From Loktanella sp. S4079 (GTDB lineage Bacteria; Pseudomonadota; Alphaproteobacteria; Rhodobacterales; Rhodobacteraceae): a stretch of DNA of 64,000 bases. Of the stretch, positions 26,401 through 35,517 are shown in pieces. How positions within the stretch are numbered: the stretch's first letter is position 1; every line of letters starts with the position of its first letter. Location: the NCBI RefSeq assembly GCF_000967725.1, contig NZ_JXYE01000003.1, positions 1-64,000 on the forward strand, in the 5' to 3' direction. The notes under the pieces were generated by a model. The model had not been told where the DNA came from, ran no database searches, and saw only the letters and a list, made by a program, of their open reading frames with translations. Made by a program: the position numbers and the translations under genes.

Positions 26401-28296
26401 ATGAAGCGCACGCTTGGAACCTGCTATTACCCTGAACATTGGGACGAAGAAATTTGGGTCGAAGACGCCCGCCGCATGGCTGACCTTGGGCTGACGTGGG
26501 TGCGGATCGGGGAATTCGCTTGGTCACGGCTCGAGCCTTCGCCCGGTGATCTTCAACTTGATTGGCTGGACCGGGCGATTGATGTTTTGAATGACGCCGG
26601 ATTGTCGGTGGTCTTGGGTACTCCCACAGCTACGCCGCCCCGCTGGATGCTGGATAAATACCCGGACATGATTGCACTGGATGCCGATGGCAAACCGCGC
26701 GGTTTCGGATCGCGACGGCACTATTGCTTTAGCCACGCTGGTTTCCGCGAAGAATCCAAGCGGATCACACGGATTATCGCCGAACGCTTTGGGCACAAAG
26801 TCGCTGCATGGCAAACCGACAACGAATACGGCTGCCACGACACCGTCATCAGCTATTCCGACGCCGCCCGCGTCGCGTTTCAAGACTGGCTACAGGCGCG
26901 GTATGGTACGGTCGAAGCCCTGAACAAGGCGTGGGGTAACATCTTTTGGTCCATGGAATACGACCGCTTCGATCAAATCGGCCTGCCAAACCTAACCGTC
27001 ACCGAACCCAACCCTGCCCATGCGCAGGCCTTCCGTCGGTTTAGTTCGGATCAGGTCGTCGCATTCAATCGCGAACAGGTCGATGAAATTCGTGCGCACT
27101 CTACCGCGCCGATCAGCCACAACTACATGGGTCGCGTCACAGATTTTGATCATTTCGCAGTTGGCAAAGACCTCGAGATCGCGACATGGGACAGCTACCC
27201 GCTTGGATTTCTCGAAGATCGCGTTGGCGCGAGCCCTGAACACCAACGCGCCTTTGCCCGCCAAGGGGATCCTGATTTTCAGGCGTTTCACCATGATCTC
27301 TATCGCGCCGTTGGACGGGGCCGCTGGTGGGTGATGGAACAACAGCCCGGTCCCGTAAACTGGGCGCCGCACAATCCGTCACCATTGCCTGGCATGGTTC
27401 GCCTTTGGACGTGGGAGGCATTTGCCCACGGTGCCGAGGCTGTCTGCTATTTCCGCTGGCGTCAGGCCCCCTTTGCCCAAGAGCAGCTACATTCCGGCCT
27501 ACTCCGCCCTGACAGCGTCGAGGCCCCCGCAATGACCGAAGCCCGCGAGGTAGCATCCGAAATCAAAAACGCCCCCGAAGTCAGCATTCCGTGCGCAGAC
27601 GTTGGGTTGATCTTTGACTATGACGCAGATTGGGCGTGGGCCGTGCAGCCACATGGCGCCGAGCTCAGCTATTTTGGCCTCGTGCTGGATCATTACCGCG
27701 CCCTGCGGCGTGCCGGGTTGAACGTCGATATTTTGCCGCCTGATACGCAGAATTTTGACGATTACAAACTGGTCCTCGCACCGGGATTGATGCATTTGCC
27801 TGACGGGCTGCGACGCGCATTGGAACAGACCAAGGCACATGTCGCCTATGGCCCGCGCACAGGCGCACGAGATCAGGACTTTAGGATGCCTGTTCCATTG
27901 CCACCCGCGATCTGTGGGCTTGATGTCACCGTTGCGCGGCTTGAGAGTCTGCGGCCTGACTGTCCAATCCCACTTGCGGGAGGGGGCGCTGTGCAGGGCT
28001 ATTTCGAAGAACTCGAAACGGGTATCGCGGCGTTTTTGTCGACAGAATCCGGCATGCCCGTGGCAATCACCAGTGATAATCGCAGCTACATTGGAAGCTG
28101 GTTGGATACCGACGGCATGGACCGGATGATCCAAGAACTATGTACGCTGAACAATATTCAAACGCATGCATTGCCGATCGGCGTGCGGATCAGACGTACC
28201 GAAACCGAAGAATTCTGGTTCAATCACTGCAGCACCTCTGTTGAGACCGAGATCGGCCCGCTGGCACCCGCATCAGTGACCCGGCGAAGCCTGTAA
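26401..28296 (+). CDS. Beta-galactosidase, GH42
   Basis: The 631-residue cytoplasmic glycosidase has the GH42 N-terminal barrel (TCYYPEHWDEEIW, LGLTWVRIGEFAWSRLEP), acid/base Glu142 in TDNEYGCH and nucleophile Glu313 in WWVMEQQPG, then the A4 trimerisation-like domain and a small C-terminal domain. No signal peptide is seen. It is the last gene of the operon, followed by a strong terminator. Having both alpha- and beta-galactosidases suggests the imported substrate mix contains both linkages. Confidence 0.93.
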   Translation: MKRTLGTCYYPEHWDEEIWVEDARRMADLGLTWVRIGEFAWSRLEPSPGDLQLDWLDRAIDVLNDAGLSVVLGTPTATPPRWMLDKYPDMIALDADGKPRGFGSRRHYCFSHAGFREESKRITRIIAERFGHKVAAWQTDNEYGCHDTVISYSDAARVAFQDWLQARYGTVEALNKAWGNIFWSMEYDRFDQIGLPNLTVTEPNPAHAQAFRRFSSDQVVAFNREQVDEIRAHSTAPISHNYMGRVTDFDHFAVGKDLEIATWDSYPLGFLEDRVGASPEHQRAFARQGDPDFQAFHHDLYRAVGRGRWWVMEQQPGPVNWAPHNPSPLPGMVRLWTWEAFAHGAEAVCYFRWRQAPFAQEQLHSGLLRPDSVEAPAMTEAREVASEIKNAPEVSIPCADVGLIFDYDADWAWAVQPHGAELSYFGLVLDHYRALRRAGLNVDILPPDTQNFDDYKLVLAPGLMHLPDGLRRALEQTKAHVAYGPRTGARDQDFRMPVPLPPAICGLDVTVARLESLRPDCPIPLAGGGAVQGYFEELETGIAAFLSTESGMPVAITSDNRSYIGSWLDTDGMDRMIQELCTLNNIQTHALPIGVRIRRTETEEFWFNHCSTSVETEIGPLAPASVTRRSL

Positions 28297-28303
28297 ACGC
28301 AAA

Positions 28304-28334
28304 AGGCCGCGCAGCCTATCAGACTGCGCGGCCT
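28304..28334. terminator. Intrinsic terminator between convergent galactoside operon and icd
   Basis: AGGCCGCGCAG and CTGCGCGGCCT form a perfect 11-bp stem with a 9-nt loop, flanked by AAAA on the left and a short T-rich stretch on the right, so it can serve both convergent transcripts. Confidence 0.85.
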
Positions 28335-28355
28335 ATGTTTCGTGGGTTCAGACCC

Positions 28356-30545
28356 TTAGCCGATAATCGCGTTCAGCGTGGCAGATGGGCGCATCACAGC
28401 AGAGGTTTTTGCTGCATCCGTGCGATAGTAGCCACCCAAATCAGCAGCCGCACCCTGCGCCGCAGCCAGTTCAGCGGTGATTTTTTCTTCGCCAGCAACC
28501 AGTGCCTCTGCGATTGGTGCAAAATGCGCAGCCAAGTCAGCGTCAGCGGTTTGTGCGGCAAGCGCCTCTGCCCAGTAGCGCGCGAACCAATAGTGGCTGT
28601 CGCGGTTGTCGGGCTCGCCGACTTTGCGGCTTGGGCTGCGGTCGTTATCAAGGATACCTTGGGTGGCGGCATCAACCGCAGCACCCAGAACGCGCGCCTT
28701 TTCGTTGCCTTTTGCATCAGCAAGGAACGTCAGGCTTTCACCCAGCGCACAGAATTCACCAAGGCTGTCCCAACGCAGGTGGTTTTCACCTTGCAACTGC
28801 TGCACGTGTTTCGGCGCAGAACCACCAGCACCTGTTTCAAACAGACCGCCGCCTTGCATCAGCTTAACGATCGACAACATCTTGGCCGACGTCGCCAGTT
28901 CCAGAATTGGGAACAGGTCGGTCAGATAGTCGCGCAGAACGTTGCCCGTGATCGCGATTGTGTTTTCACCTTTGGTGATTGTCTCAAGCGACGCGCGAGT
29001 TGCCTCGCGTGGTGCCATGATCTCGAATTTGTCGGCCACGCCTTTTGCTTCGAGGATCGGCTTTACATAGGCAATTAACTGCGCGTCATGCGCGCGGTTT
29101 GCATCCAGCCAGAAAATCGCACGGCAACCTTCGGCCTTTTGGCGATCAATGGCAAGGTTCACCCAGTCTTCGATTGGCGCTTTGCGCGAAGACGCCGAAC
29201 GCCAGATGTCGCCTGCCTCCACGTCGTGGCTGTGCAGAACAGTGCCATCATCAAGGATCATCTTGACGGTGCCTGCCGCAGGGATTTCGAATGTCGTTGG
29301 GTGCGAACCGTATTCCTCGGCCTTTTGTGCCATCAGACCAATGTTCTGCACTGTGCCAGCCGTCGCTGGGTTCAGCTTGCCGTTTTCTTTGAAGAACTTG
29401 ATCGTTTCATCGTAAACAGGCGCATAAGAATTGTCTGGGATGACACAGTTTGCGTCGGCTTCTTTGCCGTCAGGTCCCCAGCCTTTACCGCCAGCGCGGA
29501 TCAGTGCAGGCATTGACGCGTCGATGATCACGTCAGATGGCACGTGCAGGTTGGTGATGCCTTTGTCGCTGTCGACCATGTACATCGGCGGACGTGCCGC
29601 TGTGATTTCTTCAATCGCGGCTACGATCTCAGGCTCACCTTTTATCTTTTCCAGCAGCGTGCCCAGACCAGCGTTGCCAGTCACGCCTAGCGCGTCCAGT
29701 TTATCGCCGAACTTTTCGAACACAGGTGCCAACCACGCCTTGACCGCGTGACCAAAGATGATCGGGTCAGAAACCTTCATCATCGTTGCCTTCATGTGCA
29801 GCGAGAACAAAGTGCCTTCAGCTTTGGTTTTTTCAATTTCGTCAGCAAGGAAGGCATCCAGCGCTGCGGCGCTCATGTATGTGGCGTCAACAACGGTGCC
29901 AGCAGGATATGCGACGCCTTCTTTAAGAACGGTTTCGCCGTCTGCGGTTTCCAGAACGATTTTAGCAGTCGCTTCGTTTGCCAACGTTGCAGAAACTTCG
30001 TTCGAGAAAAAGTCACCGCCAGACATGGAGGCAACGCGAGTTTTGCTGTCAGCCGTCCATTCACCCATGCGGTGCGGGTTGCTTTGTGCAAAGCTTTTTA
30101 CGGCTTTGGCGGCACGGCGGTCAGAGTTCCCCTCGCGGAGCACTGGGTTCACAGCAGAGCCCTTGATGCCATCGTATTTCGCGCGCACTGCTTTTTCTTC
30201 GTCAGTGCTAGGCGTTTCTGGATAGTCAGGCAGTGCATAGCCCTGGGATTGCAGTTCTTTGATCGCGGCGACCAACTGCGGCACAGAAGCCGAGATGTTT
30301 GGCAGCTTGATCACGTTTGCTTCTGGTGTTTTCACCAGTTTGCCTAGCTCTGCCAGATCATCAGTCTGACGCTGTTCTTCGGTCAGATAGTCTGGAAAAG
30401 TTGAAATGATGCGGCCAGCAAGGCTGATGTCCTTTGTGCCGACAGAAACACCCGCGGCAGCGGCAAATTTCTGAATGATTGGCAGGAAAGAAGCAGATGC
30501 TAGCTCTGGAGCTTCGTCAACTTTGGTATAGATGATGTCTGACAT
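28356..30545 (-). CDS. icd: NADP-dependent isocitrate dehydrogenase, monomeric type
   Basis: The 729-residue protein is the large single-chain isocitrate dehydrogenase (about 80 kDa), unrelated in length to the dimeric enzyme. Recognisable family stretches are [21 protein letters not shown] at the start, [43 protein letters not shown] and [17 protein letters not shown]. It oxidises isocitrate to 2-oxoglutarate in the TCA cycle. I take the ATG at 30545 preceded by AGAGG; an upstream extension lacks similarity. It appears to be a single-gene unit. Confidence 0.95.
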   Translation of the reverse strand: MSDIIYTKVDEAPELASASFLPIIQKFAAAAGVSVGTKDISLAGRIISTFPDYLTEEQRQTDDLAELGKLVKTPEANVIKLPNISASVPQLVAAIKELQSQGYALPDYPETPSTDEEKAVRAKYDGIKGSAVNPVLREGNSDRRAAKAVKSFAQSNPHRMGEWTADSKTRVASMSGGDFFSNEVSATLANEATAKIVLETADGETVLKEGVAYPAGTVVDATYMSAAALDAFLADEIEKTKAEGTLFSLHMKATMMKVSDPIIFGHAVKAWLAPVFEKFGDKLDALGVTGNAGLGTLLEKIKGEPEIVAAIEEITAARPPMYMVDSDKGITNLHVPSDVIIDASMPALIRAGGKGWGPDGKEADANCVIPDNSYAPVYDETIKFFKENGKLNPATAGTVQNIGLMAQKAEEYGSHPTTFEIPAAGTVKMILDDGTVLHSHDVEAGDIWRSASSRKAPIEDWVNLAIDRQKAEGCRAIFWLDANRAHDAQLIAYVKPILEAKGVADKFEIMAPREATRASLETITKGENTIAITGNVLRDYLTDLFPILELATSAKMLSIVKLMQGGGLFETGAGGSAPKHVQQLQGENHLRWDSLGEFCALGESLTFLADAKGNEKARVLGAAVDAATQGILDNDRSPSRKVGEPDNRDSHYWFARYWAEALAAQTADADLAAHFAPIAEALVAGEEKITAELAAAQGAAADLGGYYRTDAAKTSAVMRPSATLNAIIG

Positions 30546-30652
30546 AGGAACCTCTTGAAATTGAGTTGCCTGTTCCATAGCGGAACCATCAAGAGTCGTC
30601 CACAGTATACCGCGGCATACGAATTTTATCGCCAGAGATGGTCAAATGTGCA

Positions 30653-30669
30653 GCGGCGCAAAACGCCGC
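30653..30669 (-). terminator. Hairpin downstream of the aldehyde dehydrogenase gene
   Basis: GCGGCG-CAAAA-CGCCGC is a perfect 6-bp stem 16 bases past the aldehyde dehydrogenase stop codon. There is no clear U-tract, so termination strength is uncertain. Confidence 0.5.
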
Positions 30670-30684
30670 CACACTAGGGAGCCT

Positions 30685-32205
30685 TTAGAAAAAGCCAAGC
30701 TTGTTCGGATTATAGCTAACCAGCAGGTTCTTGGTCTGCTGATAGTGATCCAGCATCATTTTGTGGGTCTCGCGCCCAATACCGGACTGTTTGTAGCCAC
30801 CAAACGCCGCATGCGCTGGATATGCGTGATAGTTGTTCACCCAAACACGGCCCGCTTCGATCCCGCGACCGAAACGGTAGCAAGTGTTCATATCGCGCGA
30901 CCATACCCCAGCGCCTAGCCCGTACATGGTGTCATTCGCGATTGCCATCGCTTCGGCTTCGTCCTTAAAGGTTGTGACCGACACGACAGGACCAAAGATT
31001 TCCTCTTGGAACACGCGCATCTTGTTGTGCCCCTTTAGGATCGTGGGCTGGATATAAAACCCATTTTCCAGATCGCCAGACATCTGTGCCGCAGCACCAC
31101 CAGCCAGAACCTGAGCACCTTCTTCGACACCGATCTGTAGATAAGACAGGATCTTGTCCTGCTGTTCACGGCTTGCCTGCGCACCAACCATTGTGTCCGG
31201 CAGACGCGGGTCACCCTGCTTGATCGCCTTTACACGTGCAATGGCGCGTTCGATGAAGGCCTCGTAAATGTCCTCTTGGATCAGGGCACGCGATGGGCAG
31301 GTGCAAACCTCGCCTTGGTTAAAGGCAAACAGCACAAAGCCTTCGACAGCTTTATCAAGAAAGGCGTCATCCTTGGCCATCACGTCAGAAAAGAAGATGT
31401 TCGGAGACTTACCACCCAGTTCCAAAGTAACCGGGATCAGGTTCTCGGTCGCGGCCTTCATGATGATACGTCCGGTTTCCGTCGAACCCGTAAACGCAAT
31501 TTTCGCAATCCGTGACGATGTCGCCAGCGGACCGCCGACCTCTGGACCATAACCATTTACAATGTTCAGCACGCCATCTGGCAACAGATGCGCGATACAC
31601 TCCATAAACACCATGATTGCGGCAGGTGTTTGCTCTGCAGGTTTCAGCACGATGCAATTGCCTGCTGCCAGCGCTGGCGCCAATTTCCATGCCGCCATAA
31701 GAACCGAAAAGTTCCAAGGAATGATCTGCCCAACCACGCCAAGTGGCTCGTGGTAGTGATAAGCAACGGTATCCGCGTCGATTTCAGACATCGAGCCTTC
31801 TTGGCCGCGCAGGACCCCTGCGAAATAGCGGAAGTGATCTGCCGATAGCGGAATATCAGCGGCCATTGTTTCGCGGATCGGTTTACCGTTGTCCCAAGTT
31901 TCGGCAGTGGCGATCAGCTCTAGGTTCTCTTCGATGACATCTGCGATTTTCAACAAGATGTTCGAACGCTCTGCTGCGGGTGTCTGGCCCCACGCATCCT
32001 TGGCCGCATGCGCAGCATCAAGCGCGAGCTCAACATCGGCGGCATCCGAACGCGCCACTTCGCAGACGACGCCACCGGTGATCGGCGTGATGTTATCAAA
32101 GTACTTGCCATTCACGGGCGGTACGAACTTGCCCCCGATAAAGTTGTCATAGCGGTTCTTAAACGGAGAGCTGAATTGCTGCTCGGTTTGTGTCATCTCG
32201 TTCAT
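30685..32205 (-). CDS. NAD-dependent aldehyde dehydrogenase (AcoD/ExaC type)
   Basis: The 506-residue enzyme oxidises short aldehydes to acids. The catalytic cysteine lies in [15 protein letters not shown] and the general-base glutamate in [11 protein letters not shown]; the NAD-binding [11 protein letters not shown] is intact. The CTC form of the cysteine motif is typical of acetaldehyde dehydrogenases of the AcoD/ExaC/Ald group. The ATG at 32205 has GGAGGAG upstream. A double palindrome lies about 100 bp upstream, matching control by the GAF-Fis regulator encoded nearby. Confidence 0.92.
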   Translation of the reverse strand: MNEMTQTEQQFSSPFKNRYDNFIGGKFVPPVNGKYFDNITPITGGVVCEVARSDAADVELALDAAHAAKDAWGQTPAAERSNILLKIADVIEENLELIATAETWDNGKPIRETMAADIPLSADHFRYFAGVLRGQEGSMSEIDADTVAYHYHEPLGVVGQIIPWNFSVLMAAWKLAPALAAGNCIVLKPAEQTPAAIMVFMECIAHLLPDGVLNIVNGYGPEVGGPLATSSRIAKIAFTGSTETGRIIMKAATENLIPVTLELGGKSPNIFFSDVMAKDDAFLDKAVEGFVLFAFNQGEVCTCPSRALIQEDIYEAFIERAIARVKAIKQGDPRLPDTMVGAQASREQQDKILSYLQIGVEEGAQVLAGGAAAQMSGDLENGFYIQPTILKGHNKMRVFQEEIFGPVVSVTTFKDEAEAMAIANDTMYGLGAGVWSRDMNTCYRFGRGIEAGRVWVNNYHAYPAHAAFGGYKQSGIGRETHKMMLDHYQQTKNLLVSYNPNKLGFF

Positions 32206-32222
32206 GAATTTTCTCCTCCAGG

Positions 32223-32239
32223 CCGGGTCCTCCACCCGG
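32223..32239 (-). promoter_or_regulatory. Leader hairpin presenting GGAGG in its loop, upstream of aldehyde dehydrogenase
   Basis: On the minus strand CCGGGT-GGAGG-ACCCGG forms a 6-bp GC-rich stem whose 5-nt loop is a Shine-Dalgarno-like GGAGG. It ends 17 bases before the ATG, directly in front of the real ribosome site GGAGGAG. A translational effect is inferred. Confidence 0.45.
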
Positions 32240-32293
32240 GCTGATCAAAGCTAACGAGACCTACGCCATGCGGTAAACTGACCGCGCATAATC

Positions 32294-32325
32294 GACAGGT
32301 CATACCTGTCTCAGAACTGAGACAG
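32294..32325. promoter_or_regulatory. Overlapping double palindrome, likely operator for the GAF-Fis regulator
   Basis: CTGTCTCAG-AA-CTGAGACAG (32306-32325) is a perfect 9-bp inverted repeat. Its left arm also pairs with an upstream GACAGG (32294-32299) through CCTGTC (32305-32310). Sites of TGTC-N-GACA form are typical for AcoR-like GAF-Fis proteins. It is about 90-110 bp upstream of the aldehyde dehydrogenase start. Confidence 0.65.
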
Positions 32326-32339
32326 AGCCACAGGAAAAT

Positions 32340-32673
32340 CGCTACAACACGGGATTACGTAACAAACGATCATCTGGCCCGATGTTAGGCGAGGAAACTT
32401 GCTGCGATGCGGCAGTGGACATCGCCCCGTGCACGGCAATGCGCACCGTCATAACATGACCGATCATTTCCACATGCAATACATAGGCTTAGGCGTGAAC
32501 AGCGAAATTCAGCACCTGCACAGTTCAGGAATTATATTTCAAAATAATGCCGCTATGCAGAATATTGTTACGCTACGTTACGAAAAATCCTAATCGACAA
32601 ATCACCCAACGCTAAACTGATAATACCCGACAAAATCGGATCGTTATTTGCGAAACCGTAAAGGGAGGAAAAC
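32340..32673. other. Intergenic region upstream of the RTX lipase gene
   Basis: About 330 bp lie between the palindromic operator and the lipase start. A 64-codon frame at 32399-32593 is open but has no ribosome site or recognisable similarity. The last 150 bases are AT-rich and probably hold the lipase promoter, but no convincing -35/-10 pair stands out. Confidence 0.4.
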
Positions 32674-34446
32674 GTGGGACTATTTGACTATAAGGGGCGG
32701 GATGCCTCGGCGGATATAAACGAGGCGTACCAGCTCGCTAGCTATGCCAATGTCGCAAAGTTTGAAACGCTCTTGGACATATTTGTGCCGTCCGCCCCCG
32801 ACCTGCCCGACGGATGGGTGCTGATTGATCCTCAAACGCTGGGCGTTGATCCCGCCAAGATGAACGGGTCAGGGTTCTACACAGGGCAAAACAGCAGCGA
32901 AGCCGAGGCCCAGATCGTCGGCAAATACGATCAGAATGGGAATCTGATCAAAATCTCGATCACCTTTGCTGGCACAAACGGGGTCTTGGACATCGCTGAT
33001 TACCCAGCGATGCTATCTGACGACTACGTCGCAGAATTCGATTACCTGCTAGATGCCGTCGCAACATTTGCCCAAGATCAAAACATGACCGGACAAGACG
33101 TTGTTGTCACTGGCTACAGTCTTGGTGCGGGGGCTGTAAACAACATGGCCACAATCAAAGAGGACGCCTATGGCGGGTTCTTTGATGATGCAGACTACTT
33201 TGCCTTTGCGGTGCCCAAAATCACCGAAAATCCTGATGTTCTCAACATCGGCTTTGAAAATGACGTGGTGCATCGGATTGGCAGCACTGGCACCGATTTT
33301 TGGGAACTCGCGCTGAGCGGCGGCTTTAATCATGATGCTGATTACGCCAATACCACCGGCAATATGGTGCAATTCAACGGTTACTATGCGCAGTCCTTTT
33401 ACGACCTCGGCCCGTGGTCAATTCTGAACATTCCCGAAGGCTGGTATGCTCATGTCTTGGGCGCTTTTACGAACCCAATCACGACAATGACCGGATCGCA
33501 TTTTGCCGCCGACATGCAGATCGACAGTGTGATCGTGGTATCCCAGCTATCCAGCTTTGAGGCCTCGCAATATTGGGTTGAGGACAAAGAGGTGTCCTTT
33601 AGCACCCGCGACCACAACGAACGCAGCTTTATTCTGGGCACAGACCATGATGACAAACTGCGCGACGGCGAGAGCGACGATTTCCTTGATGGGTTTGCGG
33701 GTGACGACAGATTTGATCTGAGCACAGGGAACGATACGGTACACGGTGGTTCTGGCATTGATCACGTCGATATGGCGGGTTCTGTCAGTGACTTTGATTT
33801 TGTCCGGCTTACGGATGGCCGGGTCTTTGCCATTGATCGATCAGGTACATACGGCACCAAAGAATTGATCGACGTCGAAGAGCTCGATTTCGGGTGGAGC
33901 GAATATCGCCTGACCGATGACAGGCTTGACGCAACTTCATGGTTTACCTCTGACCGCGGATACGCCAGCGCGACCGAAGGATCACAAGGCAATGACAGCA
34001 TCGAAGGAACAGCCACCAACGACCGGATTTTTGGGCTGGCTGGTGATGACGCGATTGTCGGCGGATCTGGTGACGATTTCATCCATGGTGGTGATGGGCA
34101 TGATGCGCTTGCCGGTGGTGACGGTAACGACATGCTACTGGGCGGCAAGGGTAATGACCTGCTGGTCGCGGGTGGAGGTCAAGACATCCTCAGCGGCGGT
34201 TTGGGCGCTGACGTCTTTGATCTGCGCCAATCCGGTGACGCCATTATCACTGACCTGAATGCTGGGGCACATGATGATGGTGATGTGATCTTGCTATCTA
34301 GCGCGCAGGCCACAGGTTTTGACGACGTCATGAACAGCGCCTATCAATCCGGTGCTGACGTGCAGATCGCGCTCAACGATATTGATCTGGTGATCCAGAA
34401 CACATCACTGAATGATCTGACGGCCGACGACTTTGTCTTTGCCTAA
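32674..34446 (+). CDS. RTX-type secreted lipase, family I.3-like
   Basis: The 590-residue protein starts with GTG behind GGGAGG. It opens GLFDYKGRDAS, as family I.3 lipases do (MGVFDYKN type), and has the nucleophile elbow VVVTGYSLGAGAVNNMA with serine in G-Y-S-L-G, a DVLNIGFENDVVHRI segment for the catalytic Asp, and an RSFILGTDHDDKL linker. Glycine/aspartate RTX repeats follow: a short block near residues 325-365 and a longer one near 440-520 (GGSGDDFIHGGDGHD). There is no N-terminal signal; C-terminal type I secretion is expected, but no exporter genes are in the window. Confidence 0.85.
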   Translation: MGLFDYKGRDASADINEAYQLASYANVAKFETLLDIFVPSAPDLPDGWVLIDPQTLGVDPAKMNGSGFYTGQNSSEAEAQIVGKYDQNGNLIKISITFAGTNGVLDIADYPAMLSDDYVAEFDYLLDAVATFAQDQNMTGQDVVVTGYSLGAGAVNNMATIKEDAYGGFFDDADYFAFAVPKITENPDVLNIGFENDVVHRIGSTGTDFWELALSGGFNHDADYANTTGNMVQFNGYYAQSFYDLGPWSILNIPEGWYAHVLGAFTNPITTMTGSHFAADMQIDSVIVVSQLSSFEASQYWVEDKEVSFSTRDHNERSFILGTDHDDKLRDGESDDFLDGFAGDDRFDLSTGNDTVHGGSGIDHVDMAGSVSDFDFVRLTDGRVFAIDRSGTYGTKELIDVEELDFGWSEYRLTDDRLDATSWFTSDRGYASATEGSQGNDSIEGTATNDRIFGLAGDDAIVGGSGDDFIHGGDGHDALAGGDGNDMLLGGKGNDLLVAGGGQDILSGGLGADVFDLRQSGDAIITDLNAGAHDDGDVILLSSAQATGFDDVMNSAYQSGADVQIALNDIDLVIQNTSLNDLTADDFVFA

Positions 34447-34461
34447 CTTGCTAAGAACCGG

Positions 34462-35424
34462 CTAGTCACCCAGACCAAGCCGTTTCATCCGACGATAGAG
34501 TGTCGCGCGACCAACGCCCAAGGCGCGCGCGGCCTCTGACACATTACCACCCGCCCGTGCAAGCGCACGCACTACGGCGGCCCGTTCAGCTTTGACAAAC
34601 CCCGTCGGGCCATCGCCACGACCGAAAATGTCAGAGGCCGGGCGCGGTTTAATCGGGCCTAACAGTTCAAGATCAAACATTTTGCGGGCATTCCGCGTCG
34701 CACCGATAACGATGTCGTCCGAATCTACCGCCAAAAGCGTGGCAAGATCAGCCTCTCCGCTGTCGGCAACGACAATGCGCGCTTTGGGAAACGAAGCGCG
34801 AAAGTAGTCAGATTCGATTGCCTTGGCCGTTTGCCCCACCATTGCACCAATCAGTTGATTATAACCTTCGGTTTGATCTGCCCGTGCGGATGACACATCA
34901 AGTGCCGCAAGCAAGCGACCGTCGGTCCCAAAAATCGGCGCGTCCATGCAGCTCATGCCAATGTTGCGGGCAAGGAAATGTTCGTGACGGTGAATGGTTA
35001 CTTGCCGCTTTTCCGTCAGGCAGGTGCCGATGCCATTCGTGCCCTCGGCAGCTTCGCTCCAATCTGCGCCAAGACAAAGCCCCCATTCGCGAAACGTATC
35101 TTCGTCGGCGTCGGTACAGCGCTGATCCAGCACAATCCCGGTTTCATCTGTCAGCAACACGCCGCAACCAGAGTTCCCAACCAAACCGTACAGATGGTCC
35201 AGCTTGGGCGCGGCGACCATCATAAAGCGTTCGTGTTTATTGCGTCGGTCTTGCAAGTCTCGGGCGTCAACACAATGCGCGCTAAAGTCATCCGCAGGAT
35301 CTAGCCCGTGCCGTTCCAACGAACGCCGCCATGACGCAGCAAGCGACGACCGCGCCGCGGCCGAACGCGAATGCACTGCCCCCATAATGCGGTCGATGTG
35401 CAGCTTCTTTTCCGAAATGACCAT
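34462..35424 (-). CDS. GAF-domain regulator with Fis-type HTH, lacking the AAA+ domain (AcoR-like)
   Basis: The 320-residue protein has an AcoR-like N-terminal region and GAF domain (GLCLGADWSEAAEGTNGIGT, ARNIGMSCMDAPIFG) and a C-terminal Fis helix-turn-helix (ALARAGGNVSEAARALGVGR). The sigma-54-activating AAA+ module of true AcoR is absent: no Walker A or GAFTGA motif lies between. It therefore probably acts on ordinary sigma-70 promoters. The nearest target candidate is the aldehyde dehydrogenase gene with the TGTC/GACA palindromes. Confidence 0.85.
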   Translation of the reverse strand: MVISEKKLHIDRIMGAVHSRSAAARSSLAASWRRSLERHGLDPADDFSAHCVDARDLQDRRNKHERFMMVAAPKLDHLYGLVGNSGCGVLLTDETGIVLDQRCTDADEDTFREWGLCLGADWSEAAEGTNGIGTCLTEKRQVTIHRHEHFLARNIGMSCMDAPIFGTDGRLLAALDVSSARADQTEGYNQLIGAMVGQTAKAIESDYFRASFPKARIVVADSGEADLATLLAVDSDDIVIGATRNARKMFDLELLGPIKPRPASDIFGRGDGPTGFVKAERAAVVRALARAGGNVSEAARALGVGRATLYRRMKRLGLGD

Positions 35425-35517
35425 TCCCCCCTCCCGTGGTTAGTGATCTTCCTCCCGGCAGAGACAATAGCGCGGGATGGCGGAAAAGTCTTGGATTCAA
35501 TTCATCAACGTGCGGGA

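Noticed and set aside
28335..29078. 247-codon plus-strand frame opposite icd
   Set aside because: Shadow of the isocitrate dehydrogenase gene; starts inside the terminator region and lacks any recognisable motif.
29748..30347. 199-codon plus-strand frame opposite icd
   Set aside because: Antisense shadow of icd with no ribosome site or family features.
32206..32300. Possible sigma-54 promoter upstream of the aldehyde dehydrogenase gene
   Set aside because: A GG/GC pair exists, but the spacing between them is about 14 instead of 10 bases, and the nearby regulator lacks the AAA+ domain.
32399..32593. 64-codon frame upstream of the RTX lipase
   Set aside because: No ribosome site, no similarity; probably part of the promoter region.
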